A stretch of DNA of 64,000 nt from contig NZ_NCQY01000020.1 in the NCBI RefSeq assembly GCF_002894645.1, forward strand, positions 81,138-145,137. Reading direction: 5' to 3'. The stretch is from Salinibacter altiplanensis (GTDB taxonomy: Bacteria; Bacteroidota; Rhodothermia; Rhodothermales; Salinibacteraceae). Position numbers and translations under genes: made by a program. Every line of letters starts with the position of its first letter. Position 1 is the stretch's first letter. The notes beneath the pieces were generated by a model, which saw nothing but the letters and a program-made list of their open reading frames with translations, searched no databases and was not told the DNA's origin. Positions 10,501-19,429 of this stretch are shown here, piece by piece.

Positions 10501-12323
10501 CGGCGGTCGGAGCTCGACGTGTTTCGGGACCTGCTGGCCGGGCGGGTGCGTCCACGTACGAGCGACCATGAGCAGCGATTTGCGGCCACCCTGAGCATGG
10601 GATGGGCCGACCGGGCGTGGCTCAACTGGATCGACCTGCAGGACGTCTCCTACCAGTCCTCCTTCCGGTGGTCCAATGGACCAGAGGGGGGGCTGCAGGG
10701 GGCCAGTGTGCGAAACTCGCTCACCCTTCGTTCGGGCGCGACCCTGCGGCCCAACAGGATCTGGGAGCGGTTCGGGTTCTTCGAGCGGCTAAAGCAGGCG
10801 CAGCGCCAGTCCGGCCGGGACGACCGACGGGATGGCGGGCGGTCCGGTGACGACGGCGGAGACGACGGCGACGGCGAGGACGACGGTGGAGAAGACGAGG
10901 CATCGGGGGACGACGGACTCGGGTGGGAGGACGTCCCCCTCCCGAGTCCGAAGGGCATGCTGCGCGGGCTCGCCCTCATGGTGCTCGACATCAACGACTT
11001 CAGTGTTAACTACAACGGGGACTGGAGTGCCCGCTCCTCCAACGTGGGTCGGTTGAACTCGGATTCGACCGAGGTAGACGTGCACTACCGACTGCTTGAT
11101 GCGGTGCGCGGGGACGGGCCGTCCGTCGGCTACCGGCTCGGGCTCGAGCGCTCCATCGAGCCGGACGGGCGCGTGCTGGACTCGCGGTTTCAGGTGTCGG
11201 ACGCCCTTAGCAACACCCACCGCCTGGAGGGGCGCACGGCCCTGAGCCCGAGCTCGTCCTTTCAGATCGACCTGAGTTGGAATGTGGAGTGGCGCACGCA
11301 GACCGACCGGACCTTCCAGGCGGGCAGTGGCGAGACCGGGAGCGGGGCGGCGGAGGGGCCCTTCACGACCGAGAGTGGTGACAACTCGGCGTCGGTGTGG
11401 GGCTTTGGGTCCGTGGTGGCGCTGGTGGAAGAGCAGGCTCGTCGATCAGCGGGGGCCGGCAACGGATCGGGGGAGGCGCTCCCGGCCGACGAGGTGCCCC
11501 TCACCAACGCGTCGGTTGCGGATGACTTCAAAGCGGCCTACCTGACGGGGGGGGGAGCGTGGGGGCCCACGGGTTCGCTCCGTTTCCCGTGCCCGGGTGG
11601 ACCGTCCGCTATTCGGGACTGGCCGACTGGCCCCTGCTCGGCCGCATCGTGGAAAGTGCGTCTCTCCGGCACAGCTACAACGCGGAGTACCAGTCGAGCT
11701 ACGCCACCGACACGCGGGCCGGCGAAGAAGAGGAGGCCCCGAACGGGCAGACGTTTCTGAATCCGGCGTTCAAGATTGGATCGTCCCGCGTCAGTGAGCA
11801 GTTTCGGCCTCTTTTCGGCGTCAGCATCACGTGGCCCGGCAGTGTCGAGACGAGTGTCGAGTGGAACCAGCAGACGGAGACATTCCTGCGCACGGCCAAC
11901 CTGAAGGTGGAAGAGGTGCAGACAAACCAATTGTCCGGGAGCGTCTCCTATCAGAAACGGGGGATGCGCATTCCCGTGCTCGGCCTCGGGCGTCTCGAAA
12001 ATCAGATCCGGTTTTCGCTCACGGTCTCCCGGTCGGTCAACGACGAGCGAAGCTACAACCTGCGCGGAGCGCTCGCGGACGTTCGAAGCGCGGACGGGTC
12101 GGTCGACCCGGATCGGATAACCGACCCGACCAACGACTACGTTCAGGTGCGCAAGCAGACGACGCGCGTCCAGGTGACCCCTGAGCTCACCTACCGCCTC
12201 AGCGACCGGGTGACGGCGGACCTCCTGGTCGAGTACGAACGGTTCGATGGCGACAGCCGACAGCCCTCCTACACGCGGGTCAATGGGGGGTTCAACGTCA
12301 GCGTAAGCATCTCCCAAAACTAG
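4531..12323 (+). CDS. sprA: SprA-family cell-surface/translocon protein, interrupted by one frameshift
   Basis: SprA is the very large outer-membrane beta-barrel that forms the translocon of the type IX secretion/gliding system. ATG 4531 gives a signal peptide ([21 protein letters not shown], cut before QVVPLPD); the frame is also open to a GTG at 4477. Family hallmarks follow: [45 protein letters not shown], repeated barrel strands, and an acidic Asp/Gly/Glu loop near 10840-10920. The first frame runs to 11760 but loses similarity after a run of nine G at 11547-11555. The true C-terminus continues in another frame from about 11556 ([20 protein letters not shown] ... [10 protein letters not shown]) to 12323. 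One extra G would restore a single product of about 2597 residues, normal for SprA. The break is probably a sequencing or assembly error, although a genuine inactivation or slippage site is possible. Identification of the family is firm; whether the host has a full secretion system cannot be judged here. Confidence 0.9.
11547..11555 (+). other. G9 homopolymer tract at the sprA frameshift
   Basis: Nine consecutive G bases. Upstream coding is in one frame; the conserved SprA C-terminus downstream lies in the frame reached by adding one base. With ten G the junction reads [19 protein letters not shown]. Confidence 0.85.
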
Positions 12324-12385
12324 GTGGGACGTTCCAAGTACCAGGTCGGCCCCGCACGGCCTTTTGTCCACCGCGCCCCAGAAAG

Positions 12386-13156
12386 ATGTCGTCGTCCGCC
12401 CCGAATGAGATTGTTGTATGCCATCTCGGTCGTGTCTCCTACGAGCGGGCGCAGGGGCTGCAAGAGCAGGTGCAGGAGTGCCTGATCGCGGCCAAGCGGG
12501 CGGAGCCGCCGGAGACGCAGCCCCACGTGCTGCTTCTGCTGGAGCATCCGCCCGTCTACACCCTCGGCAAGAGCGGCGACGCCGGGAATCTACTGGTGTC
12601 CGAGGAGCGGCTGGACGCGATCGGCGCCACGTTTCACCGCATTGGGCGTGGGGGCGACGTCACCTTCCACGGCCCCGGCCAACTGGTGGGCTACCCGCTC
12701 TTCGACCTCGATCGGTTCTTTACCGACCTGGGCCGCTACCTGCGCACGCTCGAGGCGATTGTCCTCCGCACCTGCGCCGACTTTGGCGTGACGGGCACGC
12801 GGGTCGACGGACGGACCGGCGTGTGGGTGGGGCCCGACGAGCGGGGCCTGGAGCGCAAGATCTGCGCGATGGGCGTGCGCTGCAGCCGGTGGGTGACCAT
12901 GCACGGGTTCGCGCTGAACGTGACCACCGACCTTGACTACTTCGACCACATTGTGCCCTGCGGCATCGACGACCGCGGCGTCACGTCGCTCGCCGAGGAG
13001 ACCGCCGCGTCGGTGGCCGTCGAGGACGTGCGCGGACCGGTGACGGAGCACGTTGCCGCCCTGTTTGACGCGGAGGTGACGGAGCGCCACGGGGCCGAGG
13101 CCCGGTCATTTTTGGGGGAAGTGACGGGAGAGCACATCGAGGCACTCGGGCGGTAG
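12386..13156 (+). CDS. lipB: Lipoyl(octanoyl) transferase LipB
   Basis: Transfers octanoate from acyl-carrier protein to the lipoyl domains of 2-oxoacid dehydrogenases and GcvH in the cytoplasm, the first step of lipoate assembly. The 256-residue protein has the family signatures [20 protein letters not shown] (residues 85-104) and the acyl-binding catalytic pair, Cys192 in [15 protein letters not shown] and Lys158 in RKICAMGVR. Length and motif order are normal, with a short extra C-terminus. It lies 62 bases after the sprA stop on the same strand, but the functions are unrelated, so co-transcription says little about role. No lipA is in the window. Confidence 0.96.
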   Translation: MSSSAPNEIVVCHLGRVSYERAQGLQEQVQECLIAAKRAEPPETQPHVLLLLEHPPVYTLGKSGDAGNLLVSEERLDAIGATFHRIGRGGDVTFHGPGQLVGYPLFDLDRFFTDLGRYLRTLEAIVLRTCADFGVTGTRVDGRTGVWVGPDERGLERKICAMGVRCSRWVTMHGFALNVTTDLDYFDHIVPCGIDDRGVTSLAEETAASVAVEDVRGPVTEHVAALFDAEVTERHGAEARSFLGEVTGEHIEALGR

Positions 13157-13229
13157 GGGCGTCCGTTGCGGAGGTGCACTCCGAGGCTTTCTCCGGTTCG
13201 GGTAGCCGCGAGGTGCGACCTGCGGTTCC

Positions 13230-13475
13230 TCATGCCGCGGGGGCCGCGTCCCTGTCCTCGATGATCGCGTCCGCATCCACCGGTGGCAGGTCGTGGTACC
13301 AGTCGTGGTGGGGCGACCAGGCGTGGCACTCTTGGCACTGTGTCTCGCGCCACACCGTGCCGCATTCCGGGCACTGGCCCTGCGTGTCGAATGTGTGCCA
13401 GGCGTGGCCGCACTCGCAGGTCCACGTCGCGCTCGATGGAGGCTCCCACGTGCATCGCGGGCAGTAAATGTCCAT
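13230..13475 (-). CDS. Small zinc-ribbon protein, function unknown
   Basis: An 81-residue protein starting at ATG 13475 (MDIYCPRCTWEP). It carries Cys pairs arranged as CPRC, CECGHAWHTFDT, CPECG and CQECH, enough for two zinc ribbons, with conserved-looking Trp residues. Small Bacteroidota proteins with this layout (zinc-binding, then GHxWNTFDT-like motif) are common but uncharacterised. The frame extends 19 codons upstream, but the upstream residues are Arg-rich and not family-like. It is divergent from the TonB receptor at 13642, sharing a 166-base region with two palindromes. A zinc-ribbon role in nucleic-acid or protein binding is an inference. Confidence 0.8.
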   Translation of the reverse strand: MDIYCPRCTWEPPSSATWTCECGHAWHTFDTQGQCPECGTVWRETQCQECHAWSPHHDWYHDLPPVDADAIIEDRDAAPAA

Positions 13476-13532
13476 ACGTAGATCGGCCGATGAGCGGGGG
13501 ACACGCACATCTCCCCTACGCTCCCTCCGCAA

Positions 13533-13552
13533 CGAAGTTTGCGAGAACTTCG
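13533..13552. promoter_or_regulatory. Palindrome in divergent promoter region (site 1)
   Basis: Perfect 7-base inverted repeat CGAAGTT-TGCGAG-AACTTCG lying between the divergent zinc-ribbon gene and TonB-receptor gene. It is 57 bases upstream of the zinc-ribbon start. Possible operator; the regulator is not identifiable. Confidence 0.4.
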
Positions 13553-13576
13553 CCCCGCAATCCGTTTTTAGCCTTG

Positions 13577-13597
13577 ACTAACAAAAAAGTTGTTAGT
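13577..13597. promoter_or_regulatory. Operator-like palindrome overlapping the TonB-receptor promoter (site 2)
   Basis: Perfect 7-base inverted repeat ACTAACA-AAAAAGT-TGTTAGT, 44 bases before the receptor ATG, set in an A/T-rich island unlike its surroundings. It overlaps a TTGACT (13574-13579) that could be a -35-like element, the geometry of a repressor site. Its form resembles operators of metal-dependent repressors, which often control TonB receptors, but this is inference. Confidence 0.5.
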
Positions 13598-13641
13598 AAA
13601 AACAAAACGGATTGATCTGCTCATCTTCATCCCGAGGCGCC

Positions 13642-15897
13642 ATGGCATTTCGACGACGGACGTTTCTTCTCAGTCTTGTTTTCTTGGGACTCGCAGGGGT
13701 CTCGTTGACCGCTCAGGCGCAGGCCGTCCTGCACGGGCGCGTGACCGACGACACCGGGGCCCCCCTGCCGAACGCGAATGTGTACGTGCATGAGACGGCG
13801 CAGGGCGCGGCCACGGATGAAGACGGGCGCTATCGTCTCGCGTCGCTCCCCGCGGGGACGTATACGGTTGCGGTTTCGGCGATCGGTTTTCAGACGGTAG
13901 ACAAGCGTCTGGCCCTGGAGAAGGGTGAGACGCGCACGTGGAATGTGTCGATGACCACCGACGTGATGCGGCAGGAAGAGGTGGTGGTCACCGGCACGAT
14001 GCGGGAGACCCACGTGAAAGAGTCGCCGGTGAAAGTGGACGTGGTGGGCAGCGAGCGGCTGCAGAAGGGCAAGACAAGCTCAAACTTCATGGACCTGATC
14101 GGCAGCGTGGGGGGACTGACCACTCAACTCAACTGCGGGGTGTGTGGGACGAACGCAATCCGTGTCAATGGCGTCGAGGGGGCCAACACGGCCGTGCTCG
14201 TCGACGGGATGCCCATTATGGGCCCGTTGGCGTCGGTGTACGGCCTCAATGGCATCAGCCCATCGATTATTGACCAGGTAGAAGTGATCAAAGGGCCGCA
14301 GTCCACGCTGTACGGGACGCAGGCCCTTGGCGGCGTGGTGAACGTACTCACCAAGAATCCGGCCAACACGCCCACATTCTCGGCCGACGCCTACGCCAAA
14401 AGCACGAGAGAGGGGAGCGTGACCCTCGCGGCCTCCCCGCAGAAGGGACGTTTCGAGGGGTTTGTGAGTGGCACAGCCGTACGGATGGAGAATGCCTTCG
14501 ATGACAACGGCGACGGCTTTTCGGACGCCCCGAGGCAGTCGCGGCTGTCCCTTTTTGGGAAGGGAACGTTGTCCGGAAAAGACGGAGAGCCTCGGGCCAG
14601 TGCAGGGCTGAAGCTCTACGGCGAGAATCGGACGGGCGGTCCCCCGAACTTTACCGACGACCTCCGGGGCTCGGACGAGATTTATGGCGAGTCGATTTAC
14701 ACCCGGCGGGCAGAACTGATGGCCGAGGCCTGGCCATCAGGGGTCGACCGCCGGCTCCGCTTGAGCGGCGCGCTCACGTACCACGATCAGGACAGCTATT
14801 ACGGAACGGAGCACTACGTGGGTACGCAAAAGATCGCGTTCGGCCAGGCAACCTGGAGTCAGGAGGTTGCGGAGCCCCTTCAGGTGCTGACGGGAGTGAG
14901 CACGCGGTATGACGTGTACAACGACAACACACCCGCCACGACGACCGCTGAGCGGCGCTTCATCCCCGGGGTGTTTGGGCAGGGGGAGTACACCGTCGGG
15001 GCCCTGACGATGCTTGGGGGACTTCGCTTCGACCATCACGGAGAGCACGGCATTGTCACGGCCCCCCGGGTCTCGGCCAAATACAGTCCCACCGAGGCGA
15101 CCACGATGCGCACGAGTGCCGGAACGGGCTTTCGGGTCGTCAACGTGTTCACGGAGGATCATGCGGCCCTTACCGGATCCCGCGAGGTCGTCTTCGAGGA
15201 CGACCTGGCCCCGGAGCGGTCCCGTAGCGTCACGGCCAGTGTGGAGCACATTTTCCCTTTGGGGGCCGCGCCCCTCACCCTAAGCATCGACGGGTTTTAC
15301 ACCCGTTTCTCCAACAAAATCATTCCCAACTACGACCGGTCGCCCAACCTGATTGTCTACAAAAACCTCGACGGATTTTCGGTAACGCGCGGATTTTCGG
15401 TGGCCCTCAACCAGAACTTTACGGCCGTCCCTCTTGCCTACAACACGAGCGTGACGGTGACGGACGTCTACACACAGGAGCGCGGGGACCGACGGTCGGT
15501 GACCTACGCGCCGGACTTTACGGGAAGCGTCGGGGCCACCTACGCCTTTCGGTCTATCGGGACGGAGGTAGAGTACGCCGGGCGCCTCACCGGGCCGAAG
15601 CGCATGCCCGACTACTACGTCGAACGTTTTGGGCGAGACCGGTGGTCGCCGACCCATACGACACACGACCTCAAGGTCACGACGGAGTTTTTGGACGTGA
15701 ACGGACCGACGGGGATGGGGGTGGAGGCGTACGTTTCGGTCGAGAACCTCCTCGACTACACGCAGGGAAGCCCGCTGGTCGACGCGTCGGCGCCTTTCGA
15801 TCGGGACGACAACGGCAAACCGTTCGATACAATCTACACCTGGGGGCCCATCGTAGGGCGCACTGTTTCGGTGGGCATGCGGGTAAATGTGCGCTAG
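13642..15897 (+). CDS. TonB-dependent outer-membrane receptor with CxxC plug
   Basis: A 751-residue outer-membrane active transporter energised by TonB. The chosen ATG 13642 gives a signal peptide (MAFRRRTFLLSLVFLGLAGV, cut after AQA). A carboxypeptidase-regulatory-like domain follows (about 28-108), then a TonB-box-like stretch (EEVVVTG), the plug (about 120-245) and a 22-strand-type barrel. The plug contains LNCGVCGTNAIRVNGVEG, with C165 and C168 forming CxxC just before the conserved RVNG, and VEVIKGPQSTLYGTQALGGV. The two cysteines are unusual in a plug and suggest a metal or disulfide. The downstream thioredoxin-like gene (54 bases away) and the upstream palindrome support a metal- or redox-linked substrate; the ligand is unknown. 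Confidence 0.9.
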   Translation: MAFRRRTFLLSLVFLGLAGVSLTAQAQAVLHGRVTDDTGAPLPNANVYVHETAQGAATDEDGRYRLASLPAGTYTVAVSAIGFQTVDKRLALEKGETRTWNVSMTTDVMRQEEVVVTGTMRETHVKESPVKVDVVGSERLQKGKTSSNFMDLIGSVGGLTTQLNCGVCGTNAIRVNGVEGANTAVLVDGMPIMGPLASVYGLNGISPSIIDQVEVIKGPQSTLYGTQALGGVVNVLTKNPANTPTFSADAYAKSTREGSVTLAASPQKGRFEGFVSGTAVRMENAFDDNGDGFSDAPRQSRLSLFGKGTLSGKDGEPRASAGLKLYGENRTGGPPNFTDDLRGSDEIYGESIYTRRAELMAEAWPSGVDRRLRLSGALTYHDQDSYYGTEHYVGTQKIAFGQATWSQEVAEPLQVLTGVSTRYDVYNDNTPATTTAERRFIPGVFGQGEYTVGALTMLGGLRFDHHGEHGIVTAPRVSAKYSPTEATTMRTSAGTGFRVVNVFTEDHAALTGSREVVFEDDLAPERSRSVTASVEHIFPLGAAPLTLSIDGFYTRFSNKIIPNYDRSPNLIVYKNLDGFSVTRGFSVALNQNFTAVPLAYNTSVTVTDVYTQERGDRRSVTYAPDFTGSVGATYAFRSIGTEVEYAGRLTGPKRMPDYYVERFGRDRWSPTHTTHDLKVTTEFLDVNGPTGMGVEAYVSVENLLDYTQGSPLVDASAPFDRDDNGKPFDTIYTWGPIVGRTVSVGMRVNVR

Positions 15898-15950
15898 GGA
15901 GGACGGAGCGCTCGGCATCCGGTTGATCAACGCACGAGGTGCGCAAAGCA

Positions 15951-16478
15951 ATGCCAACGTATTCTTCGAAATGGGTCGGGGTCGTGTGTGCGGTGGGGCT
16001 TCTCGTGATGGGGACGGCCGCGGGTCAACAGCCTGAGTGGCACGGGTTTGAGGAGGCACTGACTGTGGCGGACTCCACCGGTCGCTTTGTGATGGTGGCT
16101 GTCCACGCACCGTGGTGCGGGTGGTGCCACAAGATGGAGAGCGATGTATATTCCAGCGCAGGGGTGCGTCGGTGCGTGTCCGAGAGCTTTGTGGCCACGC
16201 GTTTGAACCGGGACGACACCGACACGCGCTACCGATATCGAGGGCGTCGTCGGACCCCACGGGCGCTGGCGGCCGCATTTCAGGCCGATGGGGTTCCCGC
16301 GACGGTATTGCTCTCGCCGGAGGGCGAGTACTTGCTACACCTCTCCGGCTTTGTCGAGGCAGAGGCGCTTCGGGTACTGCTCGCGTACGTGTCCACGCAC
16401 GCCCACCGGGATCAGTCCTACGACGCCTTTCGGGCAGATCCAGCTGGGTGTCGATCCCAATCTGCGGGCCCACGCTGA
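15951..16478 (+). CDS. Periplasmic thioredoxin-like protein
   Basis: A 175-residue thioredoxin-fold protein. ATG 15951 gives an N-terminal hydrophobic export signal (VGVVCAVGLLVMGTAAG). The active-site segment is VHAPWCGWCHKMESDVYSS, a CGWC motif in the thioredoxin_7/DsbD-gamma-like context, and a cis-Pro region is visible at DGVPATVLLSPEGEYLLHLSG. It follows the CxxC-plug TonB receptor closely, so a role in keeping the receptor or its substrate pathway reduced is plausible but inferred. The tail after about residue 150 is not conserved-looking. A GTG four codons upstream is an alternative start. Confidence 0.85.
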   Translation: MPTYSSKWVGVVCAVGLLVMGTAAGQQPEWHGFEEALTVADSTGRFVMVAVHAPWCGWCHKMESDVYSSAGVRRCVSESFVATRLNRDDTDTRYRYRGRRRTPRALAAAFQADGVPATVLLSPEGEYLLHLSGFVEAEALRVLLAYVSTHAHRDQSYDAFRADPAGCRSQSAGPR

Positions 16479-16709
16479 AGACGGATGAGCAGGGGAGCCG
16501 AGACCGGTCAAGGCGCCCGAATCGGTTCTGTGATCGGACGATAGGCGCAGAGCGCTGCACGGACAACGCTTCCGTTTCCGTCCGCGGCTCCGCCGAGCAG
16601 TACAGGGATGCTCGTCCGGTTGACATGATCGGCTGGCGTAGATACCCTTCAGGACGCCCAGATCCGTTGTTGCTTTCTCCTCGTTCTTGCACGTACCTCA
16701 GAGCATCCT

Positions 16710-17069
16710 ATGGCCTCCTTTGACCCCGACAACTTTACGACCCGACTGCTCGCCGAGTCGCTATTCTACGACATCGAGTACGGCCTCGTGGGGAGCGTGA
16801 GCCTCATCGATTCCGAGACGGAGCGGGAGCTCTACCTCGCCTCTTTCATGCCGGACGATGGATCGTACCTGGTGGAGGAGGCGACGGCATGGGAGGACGA
16901 GCCGACGCTCGACGACGAGACGGACGTGGCCTATGCCCTCGCCGTTGACAGCGACGTACACGGGCGCTACGAGGTCCCCGAGGCGGCGGCGCAGTCGCTT
17001 TTGGAGCTGGCCCGCGGGCACGATCTTCTGCCGAGTGTGACCGTGCTGTTCGAGGACGAAGAGCTGTGA
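16710..17069 (+). CDS. Acidic hypothetical protein
   Basis: A 119-residue protein of no family I recognise. It is very acidic, with 32 Asp/Glu and only five Lys/Arg, typical of cytosolic proteins in salt-in halophiles and a good sign of real coding. No signal peptide, membrane segment or metal motif. The pattern YDIEYGLVGSVSLIDSETERELYLASF followed by a helical C-terminus (AAAQSLLELARGHDLL) looks like a small alpha/beta domain. The 230 bases before it show nothing recognisable. It is convergent with the DUF423 gene, whose stop lies 33 bases away. Confidence 0.7.
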   Translation: MASFDPDNFTTRLLAESLFYDIEYGLVGSVSLIDSETERELYLASFMPDDGSYLVEEATAWEDEPTLDDETDVAYALAVDSDVHGRYEVPEAAAQSLLELARGHDLLPSVTVLFEDEEL

Positions 17070-17102
17070 CAGCAAGCGGGGGGCCGGGCAACGAGGCCCC
17101 GT

Positions 17103-17477
17103 CTACGACCCTCCGGTGAGCGTGGCCCACGCCAGCAGGGCCCACCCCACGACAAAGGCGACGCCGCCAAGCGGCGTGATGGCGCCGAGCCAGCCCGTGT
17201 CGCTGAGAACAAGCACGTACAGGCTGCCCGAAAAGATCACGATGCCGGCGAGGAAGCAGTAGCCGGCCCAATAGAGGGACGGGCCCCAGCCCTGCGCGGC
17301 GGCCCATCCCACGAAGAGGAGGGCGAGGGCGTGGTACATCTGGTACTGCACGCCCGTGCGAAACGTCTCTACCCGCTCCGGGGACACCCTCCCTTCGAGG
17401 CCGTGTGCGCCAAACGCGCCGAGGACCACGGCGATCAGTGCCGTAATTGCACCGAAGCCGATGAACAATCGAGTCAT
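17103..17477 (-). CDS. DUF423 family inner-membrane protein
   Basis: A 124-residue integral membrane protein of the DUF423 (YgdD-like) family. Start ATG 17477 yields the typical N-terminus MTRLFIGFGAITALIAVVLG followed by the family motif GAFGAHGLEGR, then QYQMYHALALLFVGW and two more hydrophobic segments ending in PLGGVAFVVGWALLAW: four membrane spans in all. The frame is open further upstream, but those residues are not family-like. The biochemical role of the family is not established. It is transcribed alone toward the acidic hypothetical gene. Confidence 0.92.
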   Translation of the reverse strand: MTRLFIGFGAITALIAVVLGAFGAHGLEGRVSPERVETFRTGVQYQMYHALALLFVGWAAAQGWGPSLYWAGYCFLAGIVIFSGSLYVLVLSDTGWLGAITPLGGVAFVVGWALLAWATLTGGS

Positions 17478-18072
17478 CGAGGAGGGGGCTGTTGCCACAG
17501 GCTGTGTCACAGCAGACGCCGCGGCGTGACGAGGCAGTTCGTGAACGGTGGATGTGTTTCCCCGCACGCGGCCTGTGAACAGGGGTTCCGCGCCCGTCGT
17601 CCCCCTCCCCTGTCGACTGCCCTCCTGGTGGGATTTGAAAACGGCTTCTTGCAAGGCCGTATCGACTCCGCATCCACGGCCCGCGATCCGCGACGTACTG
17701 CGCAGGGAGGGGAAACGTTGGTCGCGACCGAATTGCGGTGGATGGGGCCGTCCGTCTCCGGCCGGATGAGGACACCTGTCCCGGCTGTCCCTCTGTGTCC
17801 GGCCCCGCGTGGCTTTTGTCCATTGCTTCGTTCATCGCTTCGCAATCGGGGGCGGACGCTCCCTGCTGATATGCCTCAACAGCGCGACCATGCGTGTGCC
17901 CCCTTCTGTCTGCTTCCGTCCGGGGCCGGTGGGCGTTTTCGCACGGCTTCTTTTTTGCGTAGGGCCCCTCATTTCTTGCCCTTTGGGATGATCTTTAAGA
18001 TAATGTCCAAACCCATGATCAATTGCACGTTGGGTTTGTCTGCAAGAGCCTCTCAAGTCGCCTGTCAACCGA
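17478..18072. other. 595-base region with no recognisable gene
   Basis: Open frames exist on both strands but none has a sensible composition or family. G+C falls noticeably in the last 100 bases (from about 17970), where the promoter for the next gene must lie. I see no tRNA, repeat array or clear insertion-sequence end. Confidence 0.5.
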
Positions 18073-18954
18073 ATGGAACTACGGGACAAGCTGTCTGCCG
18101 TACGGTCAACCGCGAAGGATCAACTTTCACTTCTTAACAGCAAGAGGAAAAGCGAAAATGCGCTTCTTCTTCCCTTTTTTGAGCTACTGGGGTACCATCC
18201 GTTCGATGTCCGAGAGGTTGTCCCAGACTACGTCATTGAGTTGGACGCCGGACGAGAGCGGACGGTCGACTACGTGCTTAAGAAAGACGGCTCCCCGGCT
18301 GTGTTCGTCGAGTCGAAGGAGGTTGGGACTGACCTCGGGGCCTGTGACTCCGCTCCGCTCCTTCGGCTGCTCAAAAAGTCGAAGGCTCCCATCGGGGCGC
18401 TGACCAATGGAATCGAATACCATTTTTTCGCAGACCTGGAGCGGTTTTACTCGGTTCTGGAGGGGGCCACCGTCCCTGACACCCGGCCGTTTTTGACCTT
18501 CGATGTCTTCCACTACGAAGACGATGAGGTGGAAGACCTAGAGTGTCTAACGAGGTCGGAGTTCGATGCCGATGGGATTCTTCCGCACGCCCACCGGCTC
18601 AAGTACAAACGCCTCTTTCGAATGTACCTCTCGGAGCAGGTCGAGGAGCCCACCGAGGAGTTTGTGAAGTTCCTTGCCAAACAGGTTCACGACGGAGAGG
18701 CCTTCGAAGACATGGGAATGTACAAGTCGTGTGCGCGAGAGGCCGTCCGTGAGCTGTTTGGGAACGGGGGGGGAGGCGAGGCGCAGGGGCAACATTCAGT
18801 TCAGGGGGGGACGAAGGAGGATGAGGACAAGAGGCTCCGGGTACAGGGAGAAGAAGGGATTCACGAACGCGACAGCAACGGCGCGTCGGAGGCCGGCCTC
18901 GTGCTCGAGAATCATCGTGAGCCGCGCCTCGAACGGGAGCTGGGGGACACGTAG
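18073..18954 (+). CDS. Restriction-endonuclease-like protein (HsdR N-terminal-like domain)
   Basis: A 293-residue protein whose first 240 residues resemble stand-alone proteins related to the N-terminal nuclease domain of type I restriction R subunits. Visible core: an early helix with SENALLLPFFELLGY, then a PD-(D/E)xK-type site formed by D66 (TVDYVL) and E80-x-K82 (VFVESKE), with a following TNGIEYHFFADLE strand. Methylase, specificity and helicase partners are absent, so this is not a complete restriction system. After a G8 tract at 18766-18773 the sequence becomes low-quality Gly/Gln/Glu-rich residues, hinting at a frameshift or degenerate 3' end. Its base composition is less G+C-rich than its neighbours, suggesting horizontal acquisition. 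Role unknown. Confidence 0.72.
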   Translation: MELRDKLSAVRSTAKDQLSLLNSKRKSENALLLPFFELLGYHPFDVREVVPDYVIELDAGRERTVDYVLKKDGSPAVFVESKEVGTDLGACDSAPLLRLLKKSKAPIGALTNGIEYHFFADLERFYSVLEGATVPDTRPFLTFDVFHYEDDEVEDLECLTRSEFDADGILPHAHRLKYKRLFRMYLSEQVEEPTEEFVKFLAKQVHDGEAFEDMGMYKSCAREAVRELFGNGGGGEAQGQHSVQGGTKEDEDKRLRVQGEEGIHERDSNGASEAGLVLENHREPRLERELGDT

Positions 18955-19429
18955 GAGAGGGCACCCGCAATCGTTGCGTTGCCTCTCTTCGGCGGTCCCC
19001 TTCCCCAGTGGCAGATGGGTGCGACGATTGAGAAGGAAGAGGGACAGAGGCCAGACCGGATCCTACGGGGAGTGCCCGAGACGAGTCGCCTCCCTCTCCG
19101 TGGGGGGAGAAAAGAGCCTCCACGAGGCACTACGGGGCCGAAGAGAAACCACGTACTCTCGAAGACGCACTGCGGCCCCGCAGGACCGTTTGCGATCTTG
19201 TCGGGGGCCTCGTTCCTTTTCTTTGAAGATAAGTAAAGGAATCAAACAGAACCCTGGGGAGCTGTTTGCTGGATTGATGTTCAGCCGAGACACAGTGGGC
19301 GAAGCTGCAAAATGGTGCCCAAGTGAGTCTCTGTAGCGGAGCTACCGGGCGAATGCAGAAGCCCTTTTGCACGAGATCCACAAAGTCGCAGGCCACAGAG
19401 CGTCCGCCAAACAGCTTCTGAAAGCTGCA
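18955..19429. other. 475-base region with no recognisable gene
   Basis: Part of the same gene-poor, lower-G+C stretch. Short frames only; nothing resembling a family, an RNA gene or a transposon end was found. It may hold decayed 3' sequence of the upstream nuclease-like gene. Confidence 0.45.

Noticed and set aside
12324-12370. GGCC-N6-GGCC with TTTT after sprA as a terminator
   Set aside because: Only a four-base stem; too weak to call.
18073-18954. A complete restriction-modification system
   Set aside because: Only a lone nuclease-like domain is present; no methylase, specificity or helicase gene within reach.
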